DNA from: Blepharisma stoltei
Lineage: Eukaryota; Ciliophora; Heterotrichea; Heterotrichida; Blepharismidae
NCBI GenBank assembly: GCA_914767885.1
Contig: CAJZBQ010000034.1
Coordinates: 281,001 to 345,000, forward strand
DNA length: 64,000 nucleotides
Direction: 5' to 3'
This document shows, piece by piece, positions 1-11,900 of this stretch (positions within the stretch are counted from its first letter, which is position 1; the number at the start of each line of letters is the position of its first letter). Below the pieces are notes generated by a model. That model saw only the letters and a program-made list of their open reading frames with translations, was not told the origin of the DNA and did not search any database. A program made the position numbers and the translations under genes.

Positions 1-1
1 A

Positions 2-2386
2 AGCAATTTATTGACTATTTTAAATTATGTGGATTTCCAGTTTATCGAGAAAGATATGAGAGGAATTAAAATTTCTGGTGCAGATTTGTCAGGATCTTTA
101 ATTATAAATTCAAAATTTGATGGCTGCAGTTTTGAAGGAGTAAATCTTGTTCAATCAAATATCTATAATTCAAGCTTTAAAAATTGCAATATGGAATCAG
201 CTGAATTTGGCCAAATTATTTTTTCTGCTAATAAAATTAATATTTCAAAGTTGTTTTACTCTCCAGATGGAAAAAATATTGCAATTTTAAGCACTGATTC
301 AATGCTAACTTTTTGAGATATAGAAACTCAGGTAAAATCAAAATTTATTCAGCTTCCCAGTGTTTCTTATCTTGCATTTTCCAAATCATGGAAAATAATT
401 GGAGTTGTAAATAATCAGCATATAATTACATTATGAAATTTTGAATCGATGACTATTATTAACTCTGTTCTTCATGGAGATTTAATTAATTCTATAGAAT
501 TTTCAAGATGTGAAAGATATTTAATTTCTTGTGGCTGCGATAACAAGATAAAAATGTGGGATATTTATGTGGCAGAGCCAATTAAAGTATTTACAGCTCA
601 CAGAAGTAGTGTGGTTGTCGCTAAATTTACTTGCTCAGATACATATTTAATCAGTTGTGGCTATGACAGCTTAATAATCAGCTCCATTATTTTTGTATGA
701 CTCCCCCTCAGTGAGCGACCCAAAAAATCTTATTCGCTCACGGAGGGGCGTTAATTTTTTTTTTTAAAAAATTTATATATAAAATTTTAAAGAAAAAATA
801 TTTTATGGATTCCCACTTCTCGAAAATTGCAAATATTAATTTAATTTGTAAAATTTATGTTTTAAAACACAATTTGCTTAAAATTAAACAGAATTAGCTC
901 GAGATTTCATGATACTAGTTATCACTTATATATCAAAATTTTTTTTTCCATAAAAAATTTTCTATTAAATAAATTAAGGTGGGTTTTTGGGCAAAAAATA
1001 GGGATTTTTCTAATGGTTTTGTTCGCTCACGAAGGGAGGAGTGAGAAAAATTGTATTTTTATATAATTTTCTATTTCTATTCGCTATTAATTTTAATTGG
1101 AAATATCCCTAAAGCAAAATCCTGTCGCCAAAATAATCAAATGAGATACAAAATCAGCAAAAATTGTCTCAACATTAGAAGACGACCAAGAAACTGTTTC
1201 GATTCATATTTTAAAAAATGAAAGATATTTAGTATCAGTAAAATATGAAGGTATTTCTATATGAGACATAATTGCAAATCATAGAATTATGCGGCTTGAA
1301 ATTAATGACTATTTTCTTCCAATTGTATTCTCAAGCTGTGAAAAATATATGGCTTATTGTGATAAAAATTCCAATATAAGGATATGAAGCTTAATAAAGT
1401 GGAAAGAAATTAAAGTTTTTAGAAAATTAGGCCATAATATTGACACACTTTGCTTTTCGCCTTGTGGTAAATATTTGATTTCAGCTGGATCAAATGATAA
1501 AATCAGGAGTTTTAATTTAAAGTGTTTAATTCAATCAAAAAATGCTCAATGATATAAAAATTCAATATCAGCGATTCTAATTTCTCCAGACAACAATCAT
1601 GCTGCTACTTTATGCAAAAATAAAGAATTCACTTTATGGAATATTGAAAAACATGAGCTTGAAGGAATAGTTCCAGTTAAAGATATTGCAGCTATTGCTT
1701 TTTCTCCATGTGGGCAATTTCTTGCAGCAGCTATTGGCTGAGGCATATCTATATGAGAATTGACAAAATTGGCCCTAGTAAAGGAAATTACAGGATTTTT
1801 TGATACTATTTCTCACATATTTTTTTCTAACAAAGGAAATTCTATTATCATCATGATAAAATATGCTATAAAGAGTGTAGATATTAACAACCCTGATAAT
1901 TGAAAGATATTTGCTGAATCTTCAAAGTGCAAAGCTCCAATTGTAATTTCTCCTTTTTACAACTATATTGCAGCGTGCCATTCATTAAAAAACCAAATTG
2001 CTATATGAAAAGTGGAATCTGGCGTAAAAATGAGACACTTACGTGGAGATAATTCAAAATTATTGTCATTTTCATTTTCTTTAAATGAAAAGTATATAGC
2101 AATGCTTAACCAAGATAGACAAATTTTAATTTGAAAAATTAGCACAGGTGAAATTTTGAGAAAAATTAAAACTGAAAATGCACTTTCCTCATTATTATTT
2201 ATAAGGGGTAAAAATTTTATATTTAGAAACTCTTCTGATGGGATTTTAATAATATTTATCCACAAGTCATTAAAACAAACTAAAAAACATATTTTTGGGC
2301 TTAATTTAGTTGATATTTCAAGATCTCAAAACATTTTTATTACAGCAGACCTTGATAGTTCAGTGAAAATTTGGAAATTAATATAA
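2..2386 (+). CDS. Pentapeptide-repeat / WD40-repeat protein, 5' end outside the window
   Basis: The reading frame is already open at the left edge, so the N-terminus is missing. It begins with pentapeptide-type repeats (A-D-L-S-G, F-E-G-V-N-L, N-M-E-S-A) and continues into many WD40 blades. Several blades have their Trp encoded by TGA (F-W-D-I-E-T, S-I-W-D-I-I, I-A-I-W-K-V), the best proof here that UGA is Trp. Others use TGG. The frame is broken once, by an IES at 675-1133; removing it joins D-S-L-I-I to K-W-D-T-K, a normal blade end. The stop is TAA at 2384-2386, and the last 47 bases overlap the convergent kinase gene. Proteins of this type are usually scaffolds; the partner cannot be named from sequence. 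Confidence 0.85.
675..1133. other. IES (459 bp) in the WD40 gene, containing a MITE
   Basis: The direct repeat AATAATCA, which contains TA, flanks the interval (673-680 and 1132-1139). Removing 459 bp (a multiple of 3) keeps the frame and restores a WD40 blade. The MITE at 701-1041 covers only part of it, with 26 bp on the left and 92 bp on the right that are not MITE. Confidence 0.85.
701..1041 (-). mobile_element. Family I MITE, partly decayed
   Basis: It starts CTCCCCCTCAGTGAGCG and ends GAAGGGAGGAG. The palindromic GTGAGCG...CGCTCAC end is on the left and the single-repeat end on the right, the reverse of the copies at 24406 or 42548. The family core (GAATTAGCTCGAGATTTCAT) is present. 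Confidence 0.8.
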
Positions 2387-4523
2387 CTTTATACATATAA
2401 AATTTTTTAAGAGTATTTAAAATTTTATCAGGAGAGCAAGGCTTTGGCAAAAACTCTACCATGCCACTCTGGTAGCAGAGCTTAATATCTTCATCTGAGC
2501 AATATGCTGAATATCCCACAATATGTGGCAAATACTTAATTTTCCCTTGTCTGTATAACTGATTAATATACCGAGAAGCCTCCCACCCATTCATTTCTGG
2601 CATTTCGCAATCCATCACAATTAACTTATAAGGTTGATCAGCGTTATCCTTATTCAGCACTTTTTCAACAGCTTCCTTTCCATTTGAAGCCTCATCATAT
2701 TTAACATCTCCGCTTGTTAAAATAGAGCTTAATATCTCTAGATTAAATTCTGTATCATCCACAATCAGAACATCTTTAGGCTCTTCTTTTTTAATATAAT
2801 TGCTTGGTATTGAAATTGGTAAAATATTTTCGTTATCATTTGACTCAATTTTATCAAGAATTTCGCTTGGGGAGAAATTCTCGAAAATATCGACTTTAAA
2901 ATAAAAGACTGACCCTTTCCCGATACTTGACTTGACTTTAATAGACTTATTTCCTAGCTGCCTGCTCAAGAGATTTGAAATATAAAGGCCAATACCGTTT
3001 CCTTTTGGACCTAAATTTGGAACATTGGAGGTTTTCATAAATCTAAACATGTTTTTCATAGCTGATTCTTCAATTCCGATTCCTGTGTCTTCAATGTAAC
3101 ACTTCATAGAATTTTTTGATGTGAGGATGCATGTAATTTCGATTTTACCTTCTAATGTATATTTAATAGCATTACTAAGCAAGTTCAATAAAATTTGACT
3201 AAATCTCAAATGATCTGTATAAATCATATCAGGGAGGCTCGGATCAATTCTATAAGTAACAAACAAATTTTTTTTCTCAATTTGAAACTTAAACAACTCA
3301 CAAACATTTTGTACAATTTCTCTCAAATTACAATAAGTCTTATGAACTGAAAAAACTCCAATCAAAATTTGAGAATAATCAAGCAAATCGCTTATAAGTG
3401 ACAACATTTGTTGTCCTGAAATATAAATCATTTTCAATTTTTTTGCTTCTTCTCCTCTTCATTCTTTTGCACCTTTAATCAAGTCTTCAGTAAAATGCAG
3501 TATAGAGTTAAGAGGAGTTCTAAGCTCATGTGAAACAGACCTCAGCAATAATGTTTTCATTTGGTCGCAGGCAACTTTTTTCTCAAGCTCTATTAAATGG
3601 TTTACATTTCTTACTGTAAGAAATACAGCCTTCAGATTTTCCCATTCTATTTGCATCGCTCTTCATTCTAAATTGGATAGCCCAATCTGAGTTATCCCTA
3701 GGACTATTTCATTTTGCTCACTGTTGTTTAATAAATAAGAAATATCAACAATTAGCTCGTTTGTGGGGATAAAATTAGAGACTTTTCTGTTTTCTATATA
3801 ATGAGCTGATGAAACAGTGTTAAAAAGATTGTCAGGAGTTGTCGCCAGAATTTGAAGAACTCTAGGGTTATAGAACTGGATTTTAAGGTCTTGTGAAATT
3901 ATGATAATTCCATCGGAGAATGATTCTTTAATTGTGTTAAGCCTATTTTTAGAAGTTTCAAGCTCATTCCTAGATATAAACCTTTCAAAAGAGATTTTTA
4001 AGGAATGGGAGTGCAAAACATTGATAAAACAAATAATGATAATCATCAATTGGCAGTAATAGAAAGAGACATCTTGCTCGTTTCTGATGAATAAATCACT
4101 AACAAACCAAATATACATGTACTTCAAAAGAAGGATATTGAAATAGAGCTTATTTCGAACCAGTGCTAGTTGAAAAAGAAGCACCACGAGGAAAGCTATA
4201 GTTTCCAGTAGCTGCTTTTGGTCTTCTTGTATAAATTTCGCCTCATATCTAAATAGAAAATTAAGGGTTTCTGAGTACAAAAGTAGAACCAAAGCTTTGC
4301 ATTTGACTGATTTATTAGAAAAATATTTTACAACACCAACTGAGAAGATACTTGCTATAGGAAAAGTGATAGAGCTTGAGTGAGAAAAATATTCAAAATA
4401 TCAAAAAAAGCAAAAGAACCTAAATAGGAAGCTCAAGGCAGTGGAAAATACACTGAATCTTTCTAATAGCTTATATAGGTTTTCAATTTCTTGTGCCCAT
4501 CACAATTCTTGGATTTCAGTCAT
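2340..4523 (-). CDS. Hybrid histidine kinase (HK1), membrane-bound
   Basis: Continuous at 727 aa only if TGA is Trp. Start ATG at 4521-4523 (M-T-E-I-Q-E-L-W-W). The N-terminal ~200 residues are strongly hydrophobic, with several membrane segments, followed by a PAS-like region (F-S-D-G-I-I-I-I-S-Q). The HisKA phospho-acceptor is in S-V-S-H-E-L-R-T-P-L-N (His near residue 331). The ATPase domain has L-L-S-N-A-I-K-Y-T (N box), D-T-G-I-G-I and G-N-G-I-G-L. A C-terminal receiver domain carries V-M-D-C-E-M-P-E-M-N-G (Asp near 636) and a conserved K-P. It should autophosphorylate on His and pass phosphate to its own Asp. It is paralogous to HK2 at 6749-8905, in opposite orientation. The stop at 2340 lies inside the neighbouring WD40 gene. 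Confidence 0.88.
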
Positions 4524-5262
4524 TTTCTTTTTCAGTTTGCCAGCAAGCAATTTTGTCCTGAAATATGGATACATTATAAAGGAATTGGCGTCTGATTTAA
4601 TATTTTAATAATGGAAGAATCTGATCTTAAGATAGTTTTTGAAAATGAATTATAAGTAAAAATGATACAAAATGCATTTGCCTATGAAGAAAGCATATAT
4701 TTTAGTGATGGGTAAATTTTATATAAGAGAACAATGGTTAATTGAACAATGTAAGAAATGATTTAAAATATTTTTGTGCTGATTTTGAGTCGCTGTTTTA
4801 TTATGATGCATTGCATTATTTGCTTTATGACACTTTATGTGCCAAGATCATTTTGAGACATGAATATGTCAAATAATTAGGTCTCTAATATAAAAGCAAT
4901 TAATCTAACTCTTCATATACAAAAATGGATATAAATTATAAAATGATATAGAGATGAAGGTAGTTATATTATAGTTATTATGGGGCTATTTATCGCATAA
5001 AATTTTATTGTTATGGCCCAAAACCAGGAGAATAAATTTCTTTTCTTATTTGATAAATTTATCTTTTTTTATTTGGTAGCTGGAGCTGCAGGTGAGAAAA
5101 TATAGGCTGAGCGCTTATTTGGAGGTAGACCTTCCAAATAAATAAGCTTTTAATATTTTTTAAAACTCATAATGATATAAATCCTGATTGAAAAATCTGA
5201 AATGTAGTTTAGATATTACTTCTAAAATTTTGATTATTTGAAATACTAGATATACTTGCTTA
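4524..5262. other. Intergenic, no gene recognised
   Basis: AT-rich spacer between the divergent kinases. A short ATG frame at about 4611 hits stops quickly. A near-perfect hairpin lies at 5113-5147 (GCTTATTTGGAGGT and its complement), possibly a remnant of an inverted-repeat element. Confidence 0.5.
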
Positions 5263-5317
5263 CTCCCATCCTCAATCGGAGCTTATTTTCATTGCTCGAT
5301 CAAGGATTGGGTTAATA
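5263..5317. mobile_element. Fragment of a family II MITE end
   Basis: CTCCCATCCTCAATCGGAGC followed by GCTCGATCAAGGATTGGG resembles the hairpin end of the element at 35005-35541. The other end was not found; the retroposon at 5387 may have broken it. Confidence 0.5.
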
Positions 5318-5386
5318 TCCAATTATAGGGAAATTTCGATGGAACGTTTAATCAAAGTTATAAGTTACCAAAGAATTTTATTCTAA

Positions 5387-5802
5387 TATAAATAAAATTG
5401 CATTCGGTTCGAGTGAAATTAGTGTGCTAATTTTCTCTCTCCCTCAAGAATTTTATTTATGGGGTTAGGTTTTCTTCTGAGAACTCCTGCACAGCAACAG
5501 CAGTTTAACTCTGGCAGATAAGCAGAGGCACTGCTCCAAATACATCAAGAGGCTCGAAGTTTTACCTCTCAGCACACCCGAGGAAGGTGACCCTTAGGCG
5601 GAGCACGCGCAGGAGCTGAGCCAAGGAAGGCAAGGCAACGCAGCCCGTCGAAGCCGGAACGCTGTATGGGCCTGTGTCCTGGTGCAACAAAGTGGATCGG
5701 TCCAGAGGTCCATGGCCCGAAACGTGGATAAATATGATAGCAGCTCTGGAAACGGCTACCCCGTAGTGGACGTTAAACGTTATAGAAAATATAAGATAAG
5801 AT
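5387..5802 (+). mobile_element. Retroposon-like insert, family B (416 bp)
   Basis: GC-rich block in AT-rich DNA, flanked by 16-bp direct repeats with one mismatch (AAGAATTTTATTCTAA at 5371-5386; AAGAACTTTATTCTAA at 5803-5818). The 3' end carries a simple tail (ATAAGATAAGATAAG). Its 3' part (CGTCGAAGCCGGAAC ... CCCCGTAG ... GACGTTAAACGT) is shared with the insert in the Rab2 gene. No long coding frame is supported; the open frame on the minus strand is incidental. Confidence 0.75.
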
Positions 5803-5818
5803 AAGAACTTTATTCTAA

Positions 5819-6205
5819 CTCCGAATAAAATCATTGGAAAAATCCCTATTTTTTGCCCAAAATCCATCTCCTTGACTATCAACAATTTTTTTTTAATATA
5901 AAAATTTTGATATATAAGTGATAATTAGCATAATGAAATCTCTAGCTAATTCTGTTTAATTTTAAAACAGCTGGCGTTTTTAAAACACAAATTTTACGAA
6001 TTAAATAAATATTTGCTTTCCAATTTTTACGAATTGAGATTTGTTAAAATTTCGGAAAACAAATTTTACTATAAAATTTATATATATATATTTTTTAACA
6101 TATAAATTAACCCCCTTCGTGAGTGAGAAAATTATTTTATAGTGGGTCTTCTTTTCTTAGGTGATACATTTAGTCCCCTACCTCAGCGAGCGAACAAAGG
6201 GGGAG
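5819..6205 (+). mobile_element. Family I MITE, decayed
   Basis: Family landmarks appear in order: CTCC start, ATTGGAAAAATCCCTATTTT, a GATATATAAGTGATAATTAG core, CCCCCTTCGTGAGTGAG and a terminal AAAGGGGGAG. It abuts the right target duplication of the family B retroposon. The hairpin end is on the right. Confidence 0.75.
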
Positions 6206-6748
6206 TAAGAAATTAAATGAGAGCTCAAATTATAGTTCATTTTTTACTCTCAAAACGGAATTGAGTAGAGTACATAAATAATAAAATTTATATCAAAGAA
6301 TTGATTAATTATTTAAACATTAAAAATCTGCAAATAAGCTCCCTTTGCAATGCATATTAATTTTACTTCTCTTTATTAATTATTCTTTTGCATAAAGTAA
6401 ATTTTAGACGGTTTTCTTATATTCAAATTAGATAAAATCCATGATTTAATTACAAAATATTTAAAATTTGTCTTATTGAGTTATTATGCAATGAATTGTG
6501 CCAAGTTAATTATTTTAATATAAATGGAGTAAAAGAATAATTTTGGTTCATAATTAAATTCCAAGTTTTTAAAAACAATAAAATATTAAATATACCAATC
6601 ATTAGATAGCTTTCAATCCACAAAAATAAATACTATTATGCTTGTTGAAATAATTAAGTTTATTAATTTAATAGCTTCGCATTGATTAAAAGTACAAAAA
6701 TGATGTCTTATTGGAAAGATTTTTAATATTTTAATATAAACTAAAGAT
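6206..6748. other. Intergenic, no gene recognised
   Basis: AT-rich sequence upstream of HK2 with no supported frame or RNA gene. It should hold the HK2 promoter, but no element can be named. Confidence 0.5.
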
Positions 6749-8905
6749 ATGGAAAAGCTTTACTATCAGTGATGGGACGAAGAAGTCAGCGAAAAATATC
6801 AGGTTCTCAAGAAATATTCATATTCCTTATGATATGCAGCAGTTGCCTTAATTATTACTTGTCTTACAATAATCCCTAATGGACTTCATATAGCCATTAT
6901 GAATACACCTTACTTAATAATACATTCAGTGAATTGTAGTTTGGTCTGATTATTTGGGAAAAAAGGCCATTTAGCTAAATCTCTTTTTTCAATTGGGTTT
7001 TCAGAGTTTAATTGCTGCATTTTATGACTTCAAGGAAATAATGAATGGAAATCAACCGGAATATTATTTGAGATGCTATCCTTAGTATTTATTAACAGTT
7101 TTGAACTCCCATTTATTCAAAGAAGCTGAATAAAAAGCCTTGTCATCATGAAGCACTTGCTTTTATGGAATTATAACAAATATTTTTTGGGAGAGCTTAT
7201 CCTAAGTGCAGATTATATGCCACACATTGTAGCATTTTTGATTATTTTTCTATATAACCTGAATTCATACTTCTTGAAATCAAAATCTTACGAAAGGTTT
7301 ATCTCAAGAAAAAACCTTGAAGATACAAAAAGCAGATTAAGTGTGATTCTCAGCTTAATTACTGATGGAATTATTGTATTAGGCGAAAATAGCGAAATTT
7401 TATACTCAAATCACAATTTAACCAGGTTGTTAAATTGCCAACCAAATGAAGTGATAGAAATAATATCAAGCTTAGAGTATGTTGAAGGTAAAAAATATTG
7501 CAATTTGTCAAATTCTAAGAAATTAATTGATGACCTGAACATAATCAAACATTTAGAGTTAAACGAAGAAGTTATATTAGGCTTATGCAAGGCTGAAAAT
7601 TTCATATTGGAAATAAAAGGGCAAAAAGTTATATGAGAGCGTCAAGAAAGTATTTTGTTGAATGCCAGAGATGCAAATATTATCGTCCAATTTGAGCAGA
7701 CTGCGTCAGATAATAAATTAAAGAATGTACTTTTGAGATCTGTTTCACATGAGCTGAGAACTCCTATTAATGCAATAACTTTTTTAACTGAAGAGCTAAT
7801 GAATGATCATGCAGTAGTTTCAAAAAAATCGAACCAAGACAAGCTTAACATGATTTTGGTCTCTTCAAGGCTCCTGATTTCGCTTGTAAATGATCTGCTT
7901 GACTATTCAAAAATGCTTGCAGGAGCATTTACAGTGCAAAAATCAAAATTTATGTTAAATGAAGTTATTAATAACACAATTCAGCTAATTCAAATTCAAG
8001 CAGAGAAGAAAGGCATTCAAATCATTAAAAGAATTGACCCAAACTTACCAAACTATATTTATACTGATCCACTTAGATTCAGTCAAATTATTCTGAATTT
8101 ATTGAGCAACGCACTAAAGTTTACCCTTAAGGGGCAAATCGAGATTATTTGCTCTTTAGATCTGCATTCAAGGCTAAAAGTGATGGTAAAAGACACAGGC
8201 ATCGGCATTTCTGAGGAAAACCTTTACAATTTGTTCAGAGAATTCAAATCAGGCATGACACAGTCTATTAATCCTCACGGATGTGGACTTGGACTTGTAA
8301 TATCAAATCGAATCGCAAAAGAGCTCGGCAACGACGCAATCGATGTTTATTCAGAATTTGGTAAAGGCTCAATTTTTAGCTTTTCAATAAATATCCATGA
8401 AAGAATCCAGCAAGCCTTATTAAGCTATGATGAATCATGCCTAGACGATTCATTCAGTGAATTTTCTACTTTATCTGTCAGGGATTTTAACACCATTAAA
8501 CACTCAAAAGAGACTGTACAAGTCTTGATAGCAGATGATAATGATTTCAATAGGATCATTTTAGGCACACTTTTAAGACAGCATAATATACCTTACCATG
8601 AAGCTTGCACAGGAGCTGAAGTAATAGACAAAGTTATAAAAGCAAACGAGCTAGGAAAACCATACAAATTGATTATTATTGATGGGAGCATGCCAGAACT
8701 CAATGGCTGAGAAGCCACAAAAATAATAGTTGAAATGCACTTTGAAGGAAAACTTTGAAGCTTGCCAACAATCATTGGATATACAGCATTTACCTCAGAG
8801 TCTGATGTATCCTTATGTTTAAGTTCAGGAATGAAAGAGTGCCTTTTGAAGCCTTGTAGTTCTGAATTACTGATAAAAACCATCATGAAATATTTGCCAT
8901 CATAA
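6749..8905 (+). CDS. Hybrid histidine kinase (HK2), membrane-bound
   Basis: 718 aa, continuous when TGA is Trp. ATG at 6749-6751 (M-E-K-L-Y-Y-Q-W-W-D) matches the paralogous HK1 start. Hydrophobic N-terminal half with several membrane segments; PAS-like stretch L-I-T-D-G-I-I-V-L-G; HisKA S-V-S-H-E-L-R-T-P-I-N (His near 333); ATPase motifs L-L-S-N-A-L-K-F-T, D-T-G-I-G-I and G-C-G-L-G-L. The receiver domain has I-I-I-D-G-S-M-P-E-L-N-G (Asp near 644) and L-L-K-P-C. Two-component signalling with internal phosphotransfer is expected from the family. HK1 and HK2 form an inverted paralogue pair with mobile elements between them. Confidence 0.88.
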
Positions 8906-8989
8906 TTGTAAAGAAAAATTTTGTTGACCACAAAACCCTATGCATTTTATGATTTTATTATAAGACTAATACCTATTAATAAAATAATA

Positions 8990-11900
8990 CTACTTTATTA
9001 TTTTATTTCTTTTCTTAATATCTGAATCGTCAAACGTATAAGCCTCAGTCATCTGATCTGAAATAATAATCTCCTCTGGACTTTGTACATCAAAATTCCT
9101 TTTAAACTTATCTACGGTTCCTATAATTCTATGAATATACATATATTCGTTCCACTTTTTTATTATTTTGTCTTGGACACCTTCAGCCTTCCCCATTAGA
9201 TGTCCACCTATTTCAATAATTCCAAACACTGAGCCAAGCAGTGTCCCAAACAATAAAAATAGTGTTTGTGAGTATAGTCTTTTTGTTACCAAAACTACAT
9301 CCCCTACATCAAGAGTAATAGAAACTCTTATAGATTCTTCAAAGTTTATTCTAAATAGGTCTTACTCTTCTGTAGGTATTGTAGATCCTACACTTGGCGA
9401 ATGAGGCAGCGAGACGTGGTAGCCAGTTTGATCATTTTTTCAGGTAGAAATTTCTGAGAAAAAGATAGACGGAGTCATTGAAAAGGTGAATTTTGAAGCT
9501 TCTGGTCCTCTGAATATCAAAGAAGTAGAGGAAGTAACAAGATCAATTTCAATTATGCTTAATTCATTTGGGATTGATGAGGTTGACGAAATGTTTACAG
9601 AAATGTAGCTTGCATAGCTTCTAGGCTCATATATAGAGAGATTTATTGAAGCTCCAACTCCAAGATTACATGAATGGCAAGTAAATGAGACGACACAGTC
9701 TGTTTCTTCAAATTTGCACACAGGATGGCTCATATCTCCTTCAATATCAATATAGCTATAAAAAAGATCGCTTACACAAGAATCGCCATTAACACAACTT
9801 CCTCCGTAATAATAAAAAGTGACAATTATATAAATTTCCCCGGGAAAAGAGTCATAGTCATTTTCTAATGAAACTAAGGGTTCAAGGTTTTTTTCCTCAA
9901 TAATATTGTCAGTAAAATATATAACAGCTCCTTGCAGTATAAATAAGCATGCAAGCATTAGAAAAATCAAGCTAAAAAGACCACCAAGGGCTGTTCTCCT
10001 TTTTATTATGGGGTGATTCTCTTTGGTTTCATGGTTGGTTGAATATGAGTCAAATCTAGGCAATGAACTTCGTATGGGCTTATGGACAATTAGTAGGATT
10101 GTGATGAAAATAGAGACTGCTATAATAAAATACATAGCAGAGCTAAATGTTAAATCAACTATCGTTGAGTCTTGCTTATAGAGCTTAGGCTGCACACTCA
10201 CAAAATCAACCCTGTCTTTAATTAGCAAAGGCTCAGCTGTCCCAGCGGGACAAAATGTCCCTGCTGGACAATTATCACAATATTTTGACCCTTCTACAGA
10301 AGCATAGGAGCCATATGCACAAGGATAGCACTCATTAACATTAATTAATTATGCCTTTGCAGATTTTAGGCAGCTATTCGCCTCTATTAGCGCTCCACCA
10401 CTTTCTCACCAGTCCGCATACTGATTTCAACTGTGTTGTTACCTTTAGACAGGAATCTGTACTTGCTACTTGAAAGTCATTGATGTTAGGCTATCATGCC
10501 GAGTTCCACGACCTAGCAAAGAAAAAATCAATCTGGACGAGAGAAGGTAAAACTCGCTTTACCACCAAAACGTAAAAATCAGCAGGAATGCATCTTCTGG
10601 CCCCATTATTCCTTCCACAAGATCTCCAGGCCTTCTTCGAACCACGGATTGCAGCGTGTAGACTTTCAGAGCATTATAATGTATATGCAATGATAGCACT
10701 CATTCAAAGTGCGAGCCCCTTTAAAAGTATTATAAGTTCCTTTTGGACACTTTTTGCATTCTTCAATTCCAAACGTATCTGAATAATGCCCTTCTGGGCA
10801 TGGATCACAATCTTTTCCATATGTTCCATTACTGCAAGGCCATGTAAATCCATCACTAGAGTTCGGAGTAATTTTAAACAAAAATTGTTTTGGTATAAAA
10901 TTTTGGACTAATCTTGAAAGGGTATCTCCTCCTCCAAATAAATATAAGGAATTTCCAAAATAAACGACTTCAGTTGAATAGATAGGCTCTTCAACATTGC
11001 CGATTTCATTAGGTGTAGGGTTATCGTCAAGATCAATCATAAAAATTGAATCAAATGCTTCAAAATTCCATTGTTCTCCTCCCACAATAAGCAGATAGTT
11101 ATCTATGTTTGTCCCAGCTGCTCCTGAAAGAGAAAATAGCCCATATCCTTTGTCCATTACTGATTGTCATTCTTCATTGTTTATATCATATCTGTGAATC
11201 TGAGAGCTAGGCACTCCATCTTCCCCTTCTCCAGTTGCTATGTAGAAGTAGTAATTTGATTTAATATTTCTTATGAAGCATTTAGTGTTGGCTAGCTTTG
11301 GGACTTGCTCTGAAAGCCCGTCATCAAGAAGGACAAATGCATTATCAAGAACATCGAGTCTTCAAAGCTCATTTGAATATCCAGCCATTGTATGGCCTCC
11401 AAATAAATAAATATAAGTATCAGCTTGAGCCATGCAAGCACCATACCTCCCAACTGGATTTTTGCTTGAGCTAAAATCAACTATACTTCTTTATCTTGAT
11501 TGATAACTTGTTAAAAACTAAATTTTTATATAGAAATATTTAGAGCAATTAAATATACCTTCCAAATATTAGCCAAAATTGTATATTCATACATATCACT
11601 TAAATAGCCATCATTATTTTCACCTCCGAAAATGACATAAGTGTCAGCAGAAGAGCAGCTACTATGTCTTGCTCTTGCAGGTGGCTTATCTCCAGATGGG
11701 TTTAGTAAAGTCCAAGTATTTGTTGTAAGCTCAAACTTCCACATATCGCTTAAGCTAAATATAGTTTACAATTCTTTATCGCTATCTATACCTCCAAAAA
11801 CTCATAAGCTTGTATGGATTGCCTGCATTGAATGCATCATTCGGGCCTCTGGGCCTGATAGCTCTGCTGAAATCAGCTTGTAGGCTATTGAGGATGCAGA

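Noticed and set aside
5100-5150. Possible tRNA or structured RNA at the hairpin near 5113-5147
   Set aside because: A simple stem without a cloverleaf, anticodon or pol III terminator context; more likely a repeat remnant. No tRNA or rRNA gene was convincingly seen anywhere in the window.
5562-5885. Open frame of about 107 codons on the minus strand
   Set aside because: It runs through the GC-rich retroposon and into a MITE; no domain, and the DNA is explained by the mobile elements.
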